DNA of 64,000 bases from Streptomyces flaveolus (GTDB lineage Bacteria > Actinomycetota > Actinomycetes > Streptomycetales > Streptomycetaceae), in the NCBI RefSeq assembly GCF_000716535.1, contig NZ_JNWV01000016.1, positions 186,001 to 250,000 of the forward strand. Direction: 5' to 3'. A model generated the notes under the pieces. It was not told the DNA's origin and ran no database searches. It saw nothing but the letters and a program-made list of their open reading frames with translations. Every line of letters starts with the position of its first letter. The first letter of the stretch is position 1. The translations under genes and the position numbers were made by a program. Below are positions 39,949 to 47,635 of the stretch, piece by piece.

Positions 39949-41637
39949 CTACTTGGCGTCGGCGTAGCACTCCACCACCGCCGTCGTGAACGGGAACCGC
40001 ACCGGGGTGTCGCCGAAGGTCAGCCGGCCCGCGAGGGCGGCGGACTCGCGGATGGCCTGGACGACGGCGTCGGCCTCCTCGGCGGGGCAGTGCACGATCA
40101 CCTCGTCGTGCTGGAAGAAGACCAGCTCGGCCTTCAGTTCCGCGCAGGCCCGGCGCAGCGCGGCGAGCAGCAGCAGCGCCCAGTCTGCGGCGCTGCCCTG
40201 CACGACGAAGTTCCGCGCGAAGCGGCCCCTCGCGCGGGAGTTGGTCGACGCGTATCCGGGGCCCCAGCCGGTCTGGCCCTCCGGTTCCTCCTCGCCGACC
40301 GGGATGCCCGCCTCCTCGGCCGCGTCCTCGCCCGCCCGGACGGCCGGCGGGCAGGTGCGGCCCAGCCAGGTGCGCACCAACCGGCCCTCCTCGCCCGCGC
40401 GGGCCGCCTCGTCGACGTAGGCGACGGCCTTGGGGAAGCGGCGGCGGAGCGCGGCGAGGTTCTTCAGGCCGTCGCCGGAGGTCTGGCCGTAGATCGCGCC
40501 GAGCACGGCGAGCTTGGCCTGGTTGCGGTCGCCGGAGAAGGCGCGGTCGGAGACGGACTGGTAGAGGTCGCTCTCGCGGCCGGCCACCTCCATCAGGCCG
40601 GGGTCGCGGGAGATCGCGGCCAGCACGCGCGGCTCCATCTGGTCGGCGTCGGCCACCACCAGCCGCCAGCCGGGGTCGGCGACGACCGCCCGGCGGATCA
40701 CCTTGGGGATCTGCAGCGCGCCGCCGCCGTTGGTCACCCAGCGTCCGGTGACCGTGCCGCCGGCCAGGAACTCGGGGCGGAAGCGGCCGTCGCGCACCCA
40801 GTCCTGGAGCCAGGACCAGCCGTGGGCCACCCAGATGCGGTACAGCTTCTTGTACTCCAGCAGGGGCTCCACGGCCGGGTGGTCGACGGACTGGATCTCC
40901 CAGCGGCGGGTGGACTTCACCTTGATCCCGGCCTGCGCGAAGGCCTTGATCACATCGGCGGGCAGATCGGGCCGCACCCGGCGGCCGAAGGCGGCGGACA
41001 CCTCGTCGGCCAGCTCGGCGAGGCGGCGCGGCTCGCCGCCGCCCGCGTACCGCTCGCCGAGCAGGTCGTGCAGCAGCTCGCGGTGGACCTCGGCGCTCCA
41101 GGGCAGACCCGCGTGGTTCATCTCGGCGGCGATCAGCGTCCCGGCCGACTCGGCGGCGGTCAGCAGCCACATGCGGGCGGGGTCGGTGGTCCGCTCGTGC
41201 CGCCGCAACTGGTCGGCGTAGACCGCGAGCAGGTCCGGCAGGGGCAGGTGGCTGCCGACGGGCTCGAAGAGCGGGGACTGGGCGTTCGGATCGGCCGCGC
41301 GCTGCGGAGGGTCGGGAGGGACGGGGCCGCCGCGGAGGCGGGCCAGGGCGGCGGCGGCCGAACGCGGCTCGCCGTACCGCCCCTCGTGGCCCAGCAGGAG
41401 GGTTTCGGCGTCCTCGATGTCGTAGCACCGCTCCACTCGCACCCCCGTGGCGAGCAGTCGCGGGTAGACCTCGGGGGTCGACCGCCACACCCAGCGCGTC
41501 ACCTCCGGGCGGCTCCGCACCGCCGCGGCGAGATCCCTCTCCCGCCGCACCGGTCCGGCGGGCAGCCCGTCCGGGCCGAGGGGGGCGACGTCCACGCCTT
41601 CGTCCTCGGCCGGTGCGAGCGCCCACCGGTCGGTCAT
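39949..41637 (-). CDS. PolA-like DNA polymerase with 3'-5' exonuclease-like N-terminus
   Basis: A 562-residue family A polymerase, much shorter than Pol I because the 5' nuclease is missing. Polymerase motif A is VVADADQMEPRVLA, motif B RNQAKLAVLGAIYGQTSG and motif C FFQHDEVIVH, so the palm carboxylates are present. The N-terminal ~200 residues resemble the degenerate exonuclease domain annotated as a bifunctional 3'-5' exonuclease/DNA polymerase in actinobacteria. Motif A has DADQ instead of the common DYSQ. A repair or bypass role is inferred. ATG at 41637 is used rather than a start 30 bp upstream; neither has a good ribosome site. Confidence 0.87.
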   Translation of the reverse strand: MTDRWALAPAEDEGVDVAPLGPDGLPAGPVRRERDLAAAVRSRPEVTRWVWRSTPEVYPRLLATGVRVERCYDIEDAETLLLGHEGRYGEPRSAAAALARLRGGPVPPDPPQRAADPNAQSPLFEPVGSHLPLPDLLAVYADQLRRHERTTDPARMWLLTAAESAGTLIAAEMNHAGLPWSAEVHRELLHDLLGERYAGGGEPRRLAELADEVSAAFGRRVRPDLPADVIKAFAQAGIKVKSTRRWEIQSVDHPAVEPLLEYKKLYRIWVAHGWSWLQDWVRDGRFRPEFLAGGTVTGRWVTNGGGALQIPKVIRRAVVADPGWRLVVADADQMEPRVLAAISRDPGLMEVAGRESDLYQSVSDRAFSGDRNQAKLAVLGAIYGQTSGDGLKNLAALRRRFPKAVAYVDEAARAGEEGRLVRTWLGRTCPPAVRAGEDAAEEAGIPVGEEEPEGQTGWGPGYASTNSRARGRFARNFVVQGSAADWALLLLAALRRACAELKAELVFFQHDEVIVHCPAEEADAVVQAIRESAALAGRLTFGDTPVRFPFTTAVVECYADAK

Positions 41638-41694
41638 GTATGCGAGTGTGGCAGGGGGGTCTGACAATCGCCCCGACCTGCGGACTCTGCCTCT

Positions 41695-42474
41695 TCAGTC
41701 CTGGCCGGCCTCCTGGGCTCCGGTCGCCGACTCGGCTGCCGCGGCCGCCTCCTTCTTCTGTTCCAGGAGCAGCGACAGCACCTTGCCGACGTACTCCTCG
41801 GTACCCGCTTTGGTGATGCCGAGGCCGCTGAGGACGCCCTGGCCGTTCTCGTGCTCCAGCAGGGCCAGCAGGATGTGCTCGGTGCCGATGTAGTTGTGGC
41901 CCAGCCGGAGTGCCTCGCGGAAGGTGAGCTCCAGGACCTTCTTGGCCTCGGGGCCGTAGGGGACGAGGTCGGGGACGTCGTCGGACGCGGGTGGGAGCGC
42001 GGCCGTCGCGGCCTGGCGTACGGCGTCCAGCGGGACGCCCTGCGCGGTGATCGCCTTCGCGGCCAGGCCCTCGGGCTCGGCCAGCAGCCCGAGGAGCAGG
42101 TGCTCGGGGCGGCCCTCGGCGTTCCGGGCGGCCAGGGCCTCGTTGTGCGCGGCCATGACCACGTTCCGCGCGCGGGGGGTGTAGCGGCTGAAGCCCTGGC
42201 TGAGGTCGAGGTCGGTGGACTCCTTGGGCACGAACCGCTTCTGCGCCGCCTGCCGGGTCACGCCCATGCTCCGGCCGATGTCGGTCCAGGACGCGCCCGA
42301 GCGGCGGGCCTGGTCGACGAAGTGGCCGATCAGGTGGTCGGCCACGTCGCCGAGGTGATCGGCGGCGATCACCGCGTCCTGGAGCTGGTCGAGGGGCTCG
42401 GGGTGGACCTTCTTGATGGCCGCGATGAGGTCGTCGAGACGCACGGATGCCGTGATGTTCGGGTTGGTCGCCAT
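41695..42474 (-). CDS. Clp N-terminal-domain protein with sigma-like helix-turn-helix
   Basis: A 259-residue cytosolic protein. Residues ~50-80 contain SGASWTDIGRSMGVTRQAAQKRF, a helix-turn-helix like sigma region 4. Two Clp-N repeats follow (NEALAARNAEGRPEHLLLGLLAEPEG and LRLGHNYIGTEHILLALLEHENG), the module that binds adaptors and substrates in ClpA/ClpC, but there is no AAA+ domain. It may be a DNA-binding regulator linked to proteolysis or protein stress. Its promoter has two palindromes and appears leaderless, consistent with autoregulation. The last ~25 residues are Ala/Glu-rich. Confidence 0.85.
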   Translation of the reverse strand: MATNPNITASVRLDDLIAAIKKVHPEPLDQLQDAVIAADHLGDVADHLIGHFVDQARRSGASWTDIGRSMGVTRQAAQKRFVPKESTDLDLSQGFSRYTPRARNVVMAAHNEALAARNAEGRPEHLLLGLLAEPEGLAAKAITAQGVPLDAVRQAATAALPPASDDVPDLVPYGPEAKKVLELTFREALRLGHNYIGTEHILLALLEHENGQGVLSGLGITKAGTEEYVGKVLSLLLEQKKEAAAAAESATGAQEAGQD

Positions 42475-42475
42475 G

Positions 42476-42523
42476 GTGTCAACCGTAGGTTGCCACCTCT
42501 GCACTGTCAACCGATAGTTGACA
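42476..42523 (-). promoter_or_regulatory. Leaderless promoter with two operators for the Clp-N/HTH gene
   Basis: On the minus strand, TTGACA (-35; 42505-42510) is 17 bases from TACGGT (-10; 42482-42487), and seven bases later comes the ATG. Two palindromes cover it: TGTCAAC-5-GTTGACA (42505-42523) over the -35, and an 8-bp-arm copy with one mismatch (42476-42496) over the -10. Repression by the gene's own HTH domain is inferred. Confidence 0.7.
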
Positions 42524-42586
42524 CCCGTGTCGGTGACTCCCGTCGCCCCGACCGTCGGCCGCGGTCCCGCTCGCCACTTCATCCCG

Positions 42587-42607
42587 TTGTCCACAGCCTG
42601 TGGACAG
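42587..42607. promoter_or_regulatory. Inverted pair of DnaA-box-like sites
   Basis: TTGTCCACA (42587-42595) faces TGTGGACAG (42599-42607, minus-strand CTGTCCACA) with three bases between. The palindrome lies 40 bp before the DUF2786 gene. The first site equals the favoured Streptomyces DnaA box. Confidence 0.45.
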
Positions 42608-42647
42608 CGACCGCGCACTGTCAGCGGGGCGTGGCACGATCGACAGC

Positions 42648-43757
42648 GTGACCAGCACTGCCAGCACCGTCGAACGGGCCTTCCGGGCCGCCCTCTACGA
42701 CGACACCGACACCGGACTCGACACGGGTGCCTCCCTGCTCGCCGCCGACCCGGGCGCCGACGCCGAACTCGCGCGGCGCGGCGAGGACTTCGTCGCGGGG
42801 GCCTGGCAGCGCGGCTGGCAGCCCGCCGACGTCGTACGGCTGGTGCGGCGCGAGCTGGACGACGCGCACGTCCGCCTGGCCGCCGCGCTGATCCGGGCGC
42901 AGGCCGGGCGGGACCGGCCGCGCGGGCGCCGCTGGGCCGACCAGCTCGCGGCGCTGCCCGCCGGCCCCGAACGCACCGCCGACCGCTTCTCGCACGCCAC
43001 GGCGGTCCTGGAGCTGTACCGCCTGCTGTTGCGCCTGCCCACCCTGGAGCCCCTGGACGAGGAGCCCCGGCGCGCCCACGGCCCGGCCGCCTCCCGCATG
43101 CTCACCCGCATCCGCGCGCTGCTCGCCAAGGCCGAGGCCACCGGTTATCCGGAGGAGGCCGAGGCGCTCAGCGCCAAGGCGCAGGAGCTGATGGCCCGGC
43201 ACAGCGTCGACGAGGCGCTGCTCGCCGCCGAGGCGCCCGCGCCGGACGCGCCCGGCGCCTGCCGCATCGGGGTCGAGCCGCCGTACGAACAGGCGAAAGC
43301 GGTCCTGCTGGACGCGGTGGCCACGGCGAACCACTGCCGCGCGGTGTGGAACGAACCACTCGGCTTCTCCACGGTCGTCGGCTTCGAGGCGGACCTGGAG
43401 GTGGTCGAGCTGCTCTACACCTCGCTGCTGGTGCAGGCCACGCACGCGATGACGAAGGCGGAGGCCGCCCAGAGAGCCGGCGGGCGCAAGCGGACCAAGA
43501 CCTTCCGACAGTCGTTCCTCGCGGCCTACGCGCACCGCGTGGGCGACCGGCTCGCGGCCGCCGCCGAGACGCAGGTGACCCAGGACCTGCTGCCGGTGCT
43601 CGTCACACGCGAGACAGCCGTCACCGGCCGGCTGGAGCGCATGTTCCCGGAGACCACGACGACCCGGCTGCGGGGGGTCAGCGACGCGGCGGGCTGGACG
43701 GAGGGCGCACGCGCGGCGGACCGCGCACAGGTCAGGGCCCGCCCACGCCTGGGGTGA
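42648..43757 (+). CDS. DUF2786-domain protein
   Basis: A 369-residue protein of unknown function. The DUF2786 core is SRMLTRIRALLAKAEATGYPEEAEALSAKAQELMARHSVDEALL (about residues 150-195), and the remainder is alpha-helical with an Arg/Lys patch (RAGGRKRTKTFRQSF). DUF2786 proteins occur in bacteria and phages and sometimes resemble SprT-like peptidase partners, but no metal motif is visible here. GTG at 42648 is the best start; no ribosome site is seen, so it may be leaderless. It lies divergent from the Clp-N gene. Confidence 0.7.
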   Translation: MTSTASTVERAFRAALYDDTDTGLDTGASLLAADPGADAELARRGEDFVAGAWQRGWQPADVVRLVRRELDDAHVRLAAALIRAQAGRDRPRGRRWADQLAALPAGPERTADRFSHATAVLELYRLLLRLPTLEPLDEEPRRAHGPAASRMLTRIRALLAKAEATGYPEEAEALSAKAQELMARHSVDEALLAAEAPAPDAPGACRIGVEPPYEQAKAVLLDAVATANHCRAVWNEPLGFSTVVGFEADLEVVELLYTSLLVQATHAMTKAEAAQRAGGRKRTKTFRQSFLAAYAHRVGDRLAAAAETQVTQDLLPVLVTRETAVTGRLERMFPETTTTRLRGVSDAAGWTEGARAADRAQVRARPRLG

Positions 43758-43878
43758 CGGTCGGTCAACCGCCTGCGCGGTGGACGACCTCGCTGCGGTG
43801 CCGGACAGCCCGGTCGAGGGCCCGCTCTGTCAGGGTGCCGCCCCGACCCGTCGCGGACCCGCTCCCGCCTCGCCCCGC

Positions 43879-44394
43879 TCAGTCACCCACCTGCTGGAAG
43901 GCGCTCACGGACGCGTCCGGACCGCTCCCGTCGGCCTTGCCCGCGACCGGGCCGTACTTCCACGGGAAGGTCCGGCTGGTGTCCGAACCCGGCAGGGTGA
44001 TCTTCACGGTCTGCGCCGCCAGGGCTTTCTCGGCGCCCTCCTTGCCGCGTACATAGCTGATCGAGAAGGACGCGGAGTCGCCCTTGGCGAGCTTCAGCTT
44101 CTGGGCCTTCGCACCCTTGAGCGCGGGCACCCGGGCCTTGGAGCCGCCGCCGCTGAGCACGACGTCGGGGAAGTCGTCCAGCGTGCACGGGGTGCTCTGG
44201 TTGGTGATGCTGACCGGGATCTCGCCGGTGTCCCCGGCGGCCGGGGCCACGCTCGCCGCCCCGATCTGCAGCGAGACCCCGCCGATCTCGCAGGCGGAGC
44301 CGCTCTTGCCGTTCTTGTCACCGCCGCTGTCGTTGCAGGCGGTCAGCAGCAGGGCGGCGGCGAGAGCGGTGACGGTGAGCGGAATGGCGCGCAT
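43879..44394 (-). CDS. DUF4232-type lipoprotein
   Basis: A 171-residue lipoprotein. Signal peptide MRAIPLTVTALAAALLLTAC ends in a clear lipobox (Cys20). The mature domain looks like an immunoglobulin-like beta-sandwich of the DUF4232 kind: GEIPVSITNQSTPCTLDDFPDVVL, then LKLAKGDSASFSISYVRG. Two cysteines (Cys35 and one near 70) may form a disulfide. The function is unknown. The gene lies in tandem with another lipoprotein gene, separated by a minisatellite. Confidence 0.8.
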   Translation of the reverse strand: MRAIPLTVTALAAALLLTACNDSGGDKNGKSGSACEIGGVSLQIGAASVAPAAGDTGEIPVSITNQSTPCTLDDFPDVVLSGGGSKARVPALKGAKAQKLKLAKGDSASFSISYVRGKEGAEKALAAQTVKITLPGSDTSRTFPWKYGPVAGKADGSGPDASVSAFQQVGD

Positions 44395-44513
44395 GTGCAG
44401 GTTCCCATCGAGGTGGTGACGGTCTCCCCCGCATCATGGCCCCTGCGCCCGGGGCGCGTTCACGCGCCCCGGCCCGATTCACCACTTCAGATGGTGTCTG
44501 AACGGCTCGGAGG

Positions 44514-44594
44514 GCACCGAAGGCTTTGAAGGCTTTAAAGGTACCGAAAGCTTTGAAGGCACCGCAGGCCTTGAAGGCACCGCAGGCTTTGAAG
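44514..44594. repeat. 18-bp minisatellite between two lipoprotein genes
   Basis: The consensus unit GCACCGCAGGCTTTGAAG occurs at 44514, 44541, 44559 and 44577, with a half-unit at 44532-44540. It lies directly downstream of the stop of the next leftward gene. Both flanking genes are transcribed leftward. Confidence 0.85.
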
Positions 44595-44611
44595 GCTTCG
44601 GAAGAACGTCC

Positions 44612-45130
44612 TCACCGCTGCACCAGCGCCGTCGGCAGGCCCGACGGCAGCTTCCCGCCCTCGGCCTTGGTATACGTCTCCTGGCCGGTCTTGCCCGACC
44701 AGGTCACCTTCAGCGTCGTGCCGTTCACCGAGTCGACCATGCCGGTGGTGCGGTCCTTGTCTCCGCCGGCACAGGTCAGACGGATCATCTGCATGCCGTC
44801 CTCGGCGCCCGCCGTCCCGCTGCACACGGCCCCGCCGGTCGCGAAGATCCCGGCCTTCTTCCCGGTGATCACCAGGGCCACGATCTTGCCGCCGGCGGTG
44901 GTGATCCAACTGCCCTCGAGCTCGGCGGAGGCGCCGGCGGGGGAGTCCGAGCTCGGCGACGGGGCCGCGGTCGTGCCCGACGAGGGCGACGCCGAGGTGC
45001 CGTCCCCGGAACCGCCGCCGCTGCACGCCGTGAGCGCCAGCACGCCCACCAGCCCCGCGGCCAGCCCCGCGGTCAGGGCCGCGCCCCGCCCTCGCGCAGT
45101 CGCCCGCACCCTCGCAGTCGCAGTAGTCAC
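44612..45130 (-). CDS. Small Ser/Gly-rich lipoprotein
   Basis: A 172-residue lipoprotein with a basic N-terminus, a hydrophobic signal (AGLAAGLVGVLALTAC) and lipobox cysteine near residue 31. A Ser/Thr/Gly/Pro linker tethers a ~110-residue domain (LEGSWITTAGGKIVALVITGKKAG, with two cysteines in VCSGTAG and LTCAGG likely forming a disulfide). The pattern suggests a small beta-barrel lipocalin-like domain, which is a guess. GTG at 45130 is supported by GAGGGAG eight bases upstream. Confidence 0.75.
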   Translation of the reverse strand: MTTATARVRATARGRGAALTAGLAAGLVGVLALTACSGGGSGDGTSASPSSGTTAAPSPSSDSPAGASAELEGSWITTAGGKIVALVITGKKAGIFATGGAVCSGTAGAEDGMQMIRLTCAGGDKDRTTGMVDSVNGTTLKVTWSGKTGQETYTKAEGGKLPSGLPTALVQR

Positions 45131-45198
45131 CGGAAGCTCCCTCAGCGATAGCGGCCGGCCGCCCTCGCCGGACGGCCCGCAGCGCAAGCTACCAGCAG

Positions 45199-45504
45199 TC
45201 ACCAGGAGGACTTCCGGACGCCGGGCAGGAATCCCCGGTGGGCGCACTCGCGCAGGCCGATCCGGGACAGTCCGAAGGCGCGCAGGTAGCCGCGTGGGCG
45301 GCCGTCGGCCTGGTCGCGGTTGCGGACGCGGGTCGCGCTGGCGTCCCGTGGCTGCCGGCCCAGTTCCCGCCACGCGGCCAGTCGTTCGGCCTCGGGGGAG
45401 GAGGGCCGGCGGATGACCTCCTTCAGCTCCGCGCGGCGCCCGGCGTACCGGGCGACGGTCTCCTTGCGCCGCTCGTTCTTCGCGATCTTGCTCTTCTTCG
45501 CCAT
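45199..45504 (-). CDS. rpsN: 30S ribosomal protein S14, zinc-independent paralogue
   Basis: A 101-residue S14 of the C-minus type: [20 protein letters not shown] at the start and [25 protein letters not shown] at the end, without the two CxxC pairs of the zinc form. Under zinc starvation it would replace the zinc-binding S14 and free zinc. It is translationally coupled to rpmB (TGATG overlap) and driven from the Zur-box region shared with rpmG. Confidence 0.95.
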   Translation of the reverse strand: MAKKSKIAKNERRKETVARYAGRRAELKEVIRRPSSPEAERLAAWRELGRQPRDASATRVRNRDQADGRPRGYLRAFGLSRIGLRECAHRGFLPGVRKSSW

Positions 45505-45740
45505 CAGACCTTCACTCCCCGGGCGCGGATGCGGGCGACGGCCGCTTCGACGCCGATCGTGTCCACCGTCCTGACCGCCCGCGCGCTCAGCCGCAGCCGG
45601 ACGTGGCGGCCCTCGCCGGGCAGCCAGTAGCGCTTGGTCTGGATGTTCGGGTCGAAGCGGCGGGAGGTGCACCGGTGGGAGTGGGAGACGCGGTTGCCGA
45701 AGCCCGGCCGGGCGCCGGTGAGCATGCAGTGCGCGGACAC
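45504..45740 (-). CDS. rpmB: 50S ribosomal protein L28, zinc-independent paralogue
   Basis: A 78-residue L28: [28 protein letters not shown]. It has two isolated cysteines but lacks the paired CxxC motifs of the zinc-binding form. GTG at 45740 has GGAGAG about 11 bases upstream. It is the first gene of the leftward arm of the Zur-controlled cluster. Confidence 0.93.
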   Translation of the reverse strand: MSAHCMLTGARPGFGNRVSHSHRCTSRRFDPNIQTKRYWLPGEGRHVRLRLSARAVRTVDTIGVEAAVARIRARGVKV

Positions 45741-45767
45741 GGTGACGTAGCTCTCCTCAGACGTAGC

Positions 45768-45788
45768 TGTTAATGGAATTCATTTTCA
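45768..45788. promoter_or_regulatory. Zur box between rpmB and rpmG
   Basis: A 21-bp imperfect palindrome, read on the minus strand as TGAAAATGAA then TTCCATTAACA. It fits the Streptomyces Zur consensus (TGAAAATGATTTTCA-like core). It lies immediately upstream of the rpmG -10 box and in the divergent promoter region, so Zur with zinc should repress both arms. Confidence 0.88.
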
Positions 45789-45789
45789 G

Positions 45790-45795
45790 TAAGAT
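45790..45795 (+). promoter_or_regulatory. -10 box of rpmG, leaderless
   Basis: TAAGAT is separated from the rpmG ATG (45802) by six bases, so transcription should begin at or next to the A of the start codon. No ribosome site is present. Confidence 0.6.
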
Positions 45796-45801
45796 AGCAG
45801 C

Positions 45802-45966
45802 ATGGCACGCAACGAACTCCGTCCGGTGATCAAGCTGAGGTCCACCGCCGGGACCGGCTACACCTACGTGACGCGCAAGAACCGCCGCAACGATCCGGAC
45901 CGCATGACGCTGCGCAAGTACGACCCGGCCGCCGGCCGGCACGTCGACTTCCGAGAGGAGCGCTGA
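45802..45966 (+). CDS. rpmG: 50S ribosomal protein L33, zinc-independent paralogue
   Basis: A 54-residue L33 ([42 protein letters not shown]) without cysteines, so it is the zinc-independent form. The transcript is probably leaderless and Zur-controlled. It is followed after seven bases by rpmE, forming the rightward arm of the cluster. Confidence 0.96.
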   Translation: MARNELRPVIKLRSTAGTGYTYVTRKNRRNDPDRMTLRKYDPAAGRHVDFREER

Positions 45967-45973
45967 CCCCGCG

Positions 45974-46237
45974 ATGCGCAAGGGAATCCACCCGGAGTAC
46001 GGGCCGGTCGTCTTCCGTGACCGCGCCGCGAACCACGCCTTCCTCACCCGCTCCACGCTCGCCGGGACGGAGACCGGCAAGACGATCGAGTGGGAGGGCG
46101 GCGCCATCTACCCCGTGGTCGATGTCGAGATCTCGAACGTCAGCCACCCCTTCTACACCGGTACCGCGCGCGTGCTGGACACCGCCGGGCGTGTGGAGCG
46201 CTTCGAGCGCCGGTACGGGAAGCGGGGCGGCGCGTGA
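45974..46237 (+). CDS. rpmE: 50S ribosomal protein L31 type B
   Basis: An 87-residue L31[54 protein letters not shown]. It lacks the cysteines of the zinc-binding L31 and would replace it when zinc is scarce. Its stop overlaps a short GTG-started ORF (GTGA), which may be a remnant of a further cluster gene. Confidence 0.96.
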   Translation: MRKGIHPEYGPVVFRDRAANHAFLTRSTLAGTETGKTIEWEGGAIYPVVDVEISNVSHPFYTGTARVLDTAGRVERFERRYGKRGGA

Positions 46238-46317
46238 GCCTGCCGTTGGCCGTCGTGGCCGGGCTGCACACCGCCGCCGGCACGGCCATGGCGTTGCTGC
46301 CGTATGCCGGACGCTGA
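46234..46317 (+). pseudogene. 27-residue ORF resembling the N-terminus of a COG0523 GTPase
   Basis: The ORF starts GTGA-coupled to rpmE and reads [20 protein letters not shown] before a stop. Streptomyces COG0523 (CobW/ZigA-type) metal GTPases, frequent partners of Zur-regulated ribosomal genes, begin with a very similar LPVVIVxGLHADAR pattern. It could be the decayed start of such a gene, or a chance ORF. Confidence 0.35.
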
Positions 46318-46346
46318 GCGGAGAGGCGGAGAGGCCCCCGGAACAG

Positions 46347-46387
46347 GTAGGAACTTTCCTACGATTGACTAGTAGGGAATTACCTAC
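46347..46387 (+). promoter_or_regulatory. Promoter and two ArsR-type operators of the VOC-arsR operon
   Basis: Site A, GTAGGAACTTTCCTAC (46347-46362), is a palindrome with 7-bp arms. Site B, GTAGGGAATTACCTAC (46372-46387), shares the GTAGG/CCTAC ends; the centres are 25 bp apart. Site B fills the 17-base spacer between TTGACT (46365-46370) and CTATTG (46388-46393). The start codon at 46402 lies about where transcription should begin. Confidence 0.7.
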
Positions 46388-46401
46388 CTATTGTCGGCGG
46401 C

Positions 46402-46776
46402 ATGAACATCACGCACGCCTCCTTCGTCACCCTCCCCGTCGCCGACCAGGACCGCGCCCTGCGCTTCTACCGCGACGTGCTCGGCTTCGAGGTCACCGCC
46501 GACCGGGACATGCCGCAGGGCCGCTGGCTCCAGGTGGCCCCCGCGGGCGCCCAGACCGTCTTCACGCTCTCCGGGCCCGGCATGGGTGGTTTCGAGCCCG
46601 GTTCGGCGCGGGGGATCATGTTGGTCACGACCGATGTCGACGCCGACTGCGCCCGGCTGGCCGCGGCCGGCGCCCGGGTGCAGGGGCCGGACGACGTCCC
46701 CTGGGGGCGGATGGCCTCCTTCACCGACCCCGACGGCAACGGTCTGATGCTGCTGACGGAGAAGGAAGGCTTCTGA
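46402..46776 (+). CDS. VOC/glyoxalase-family protein
   Basis: A 124-residue vicinal-oxygen-chelate protein: ITHASFVTLPVADQDRALRFYRDVLGFEV, GRWLQVAP, and SFTDPDGNGLMLL at the C-terminus, which is the usual pattern of one paired betaalphabetabetabeta module set. Possible metal-binding residues (His5-like, Glu/Gln) are not conserved enough to predict the reaction. It is the first gene of an operon with an ArsR repressor and an SRPBCC protein, so it may handle a small hydrophobic ligand. Confidence 0.85.
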   Translation: MNITHASFVTLPVADQDRALRFYRDVLGFEVTADRDMPQGRWLQVAPAGAQTVFTLSGPGMGGFEPGSARGIMLVTTDVDADCARLAAAGARVQGPDDVPWGRMASFTDPDGNGLMLLTEKEGF

Positions 46777-46783
46777 CCGCTCG

Positions 46784-47131
46784 ATGAACGGGACGGGTAC
46801 CGCCGCCGAGGACCGCGTCTTCGCCGCGCTCGCCAACGCCACGCGCCGCGAGGTGCTGCGGCTGCTGCGCGAGCGCGGGCCGCAGCCGGTACAGGCCCTG
46901 GCCGACCACTTCGACATGCGCCGCCCGAGCCTCTCGGAACACCTCAAGGTGCTCCGGGAGGCCGGCCTCGTCTCGGAGCGGCGCTCCGGACGGCAGCGCA
47001 TCTACCGCCTCGAAGCGGCTCCGCTCGCCGATGTGCAGGACTGGCTCCATCCGTACGAGCGGTTCTGGCGCGAGCGGCTGAAGGGTCTCGGCGATCTCCT
47101 CGACCGCATGCCCGACGATGAGCAGTCATGA
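46784..47131 (+). CDS. ArsR-family transcriptional repressor
   Basis: A 115-residue winged-helix protein: FAALANATRREVLRLLRERGPQPVQALADHFDMRRPSLSEHLKVLREAGLV is a complete ArsR/SdpR-type DNA-binding domain. There are no metal-binding cysteines, so it probably senses an organic ligand. It likely binds the two operators before the VOC gene and represses its own operon. The stop overlaps the next start (ATGA). Confidence 0.92.
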   Translation: MNGTGTAAEDRVFAALANATRREVLRLLRERGPQPVQALADHFDMRRPSLSEHLKVLREAGLVSERRSGRQRIYRLEAAPLADVQDWLHPYERFWRERLKGLGDLLDRMPDDEQS

Positions 47132-47601
47132 GTGCAGCACCCGGACCTGACGCGGACGACCTCACCACGATCCGCGTCGATCAGTTCTTCCCGCACCCGC
47201 CCGCCAAGGTCTGGCGCGCCCTGACCGATCCCGACCTGCTGGCCCGCTGGCAGATGCCCGGCGCCGAGGACTTCCGGCTCCGGGTCGGCCACCGGTACCG
47301 GATGACCTCCGTCCCCCGTCCCAACACCCGCTTCTCGGGCGTCGTAGAGGTGGAGGTACTGGCCTACGACACCGAGCGGATGCTGTCCCTCCGCTGGACG
47401 GATGCCGATCCGGCCAACCCGGCCGACTGGACGATCACGTGGACCCTGGAACATGAGGGGCGCGGTACGCGTCTCTTCCTAGTGCACGAGGGGTTCGATC
47501 CGGACGACCCCGCTCAGCTCATGGCACGGAAGATCATGGGCGGGGGCTGGAGGGGGCATGTCCTGCCCGCTCTGGGGCAGACGCTGGAACAGCTTCGGTA
47601 A
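47128..47601 (+). CDS. SRPBCC (AHSA1-like) domain protein
   Basis: A 157-residue START/Bet v1-fold protein: VDQFFPHPPAKVWRALTDPDLLARW, then YRMTSVP, MLSLRWTD and a C-terminal helix GGGWRGHVLPALGQTLEQL. These are typical AHSA1-like proteins that bind hydrophobic ligands in a deep cavity. ArsR and AHSA1 genes are commonly coupled, as here. Confidence 0.9.
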   Translation: MSAAPGPDADDLTTIRVDQFFPHPPAKVWRALTDPDLLARWQMPGAEDFRLRVGHRYRMTSVPRPNTRFSGVVEVEVLAYDTERMLSLRWTDADPANPADWTITWTLEHEGRGTRLFLVHEGFDPDDPAQLMARKIMGGGWRGHVLPALGQTLEQLR

Positions 47602-47635
47602 AGCGGACGTCAAGACTGTAACCGCGGCACCACTC

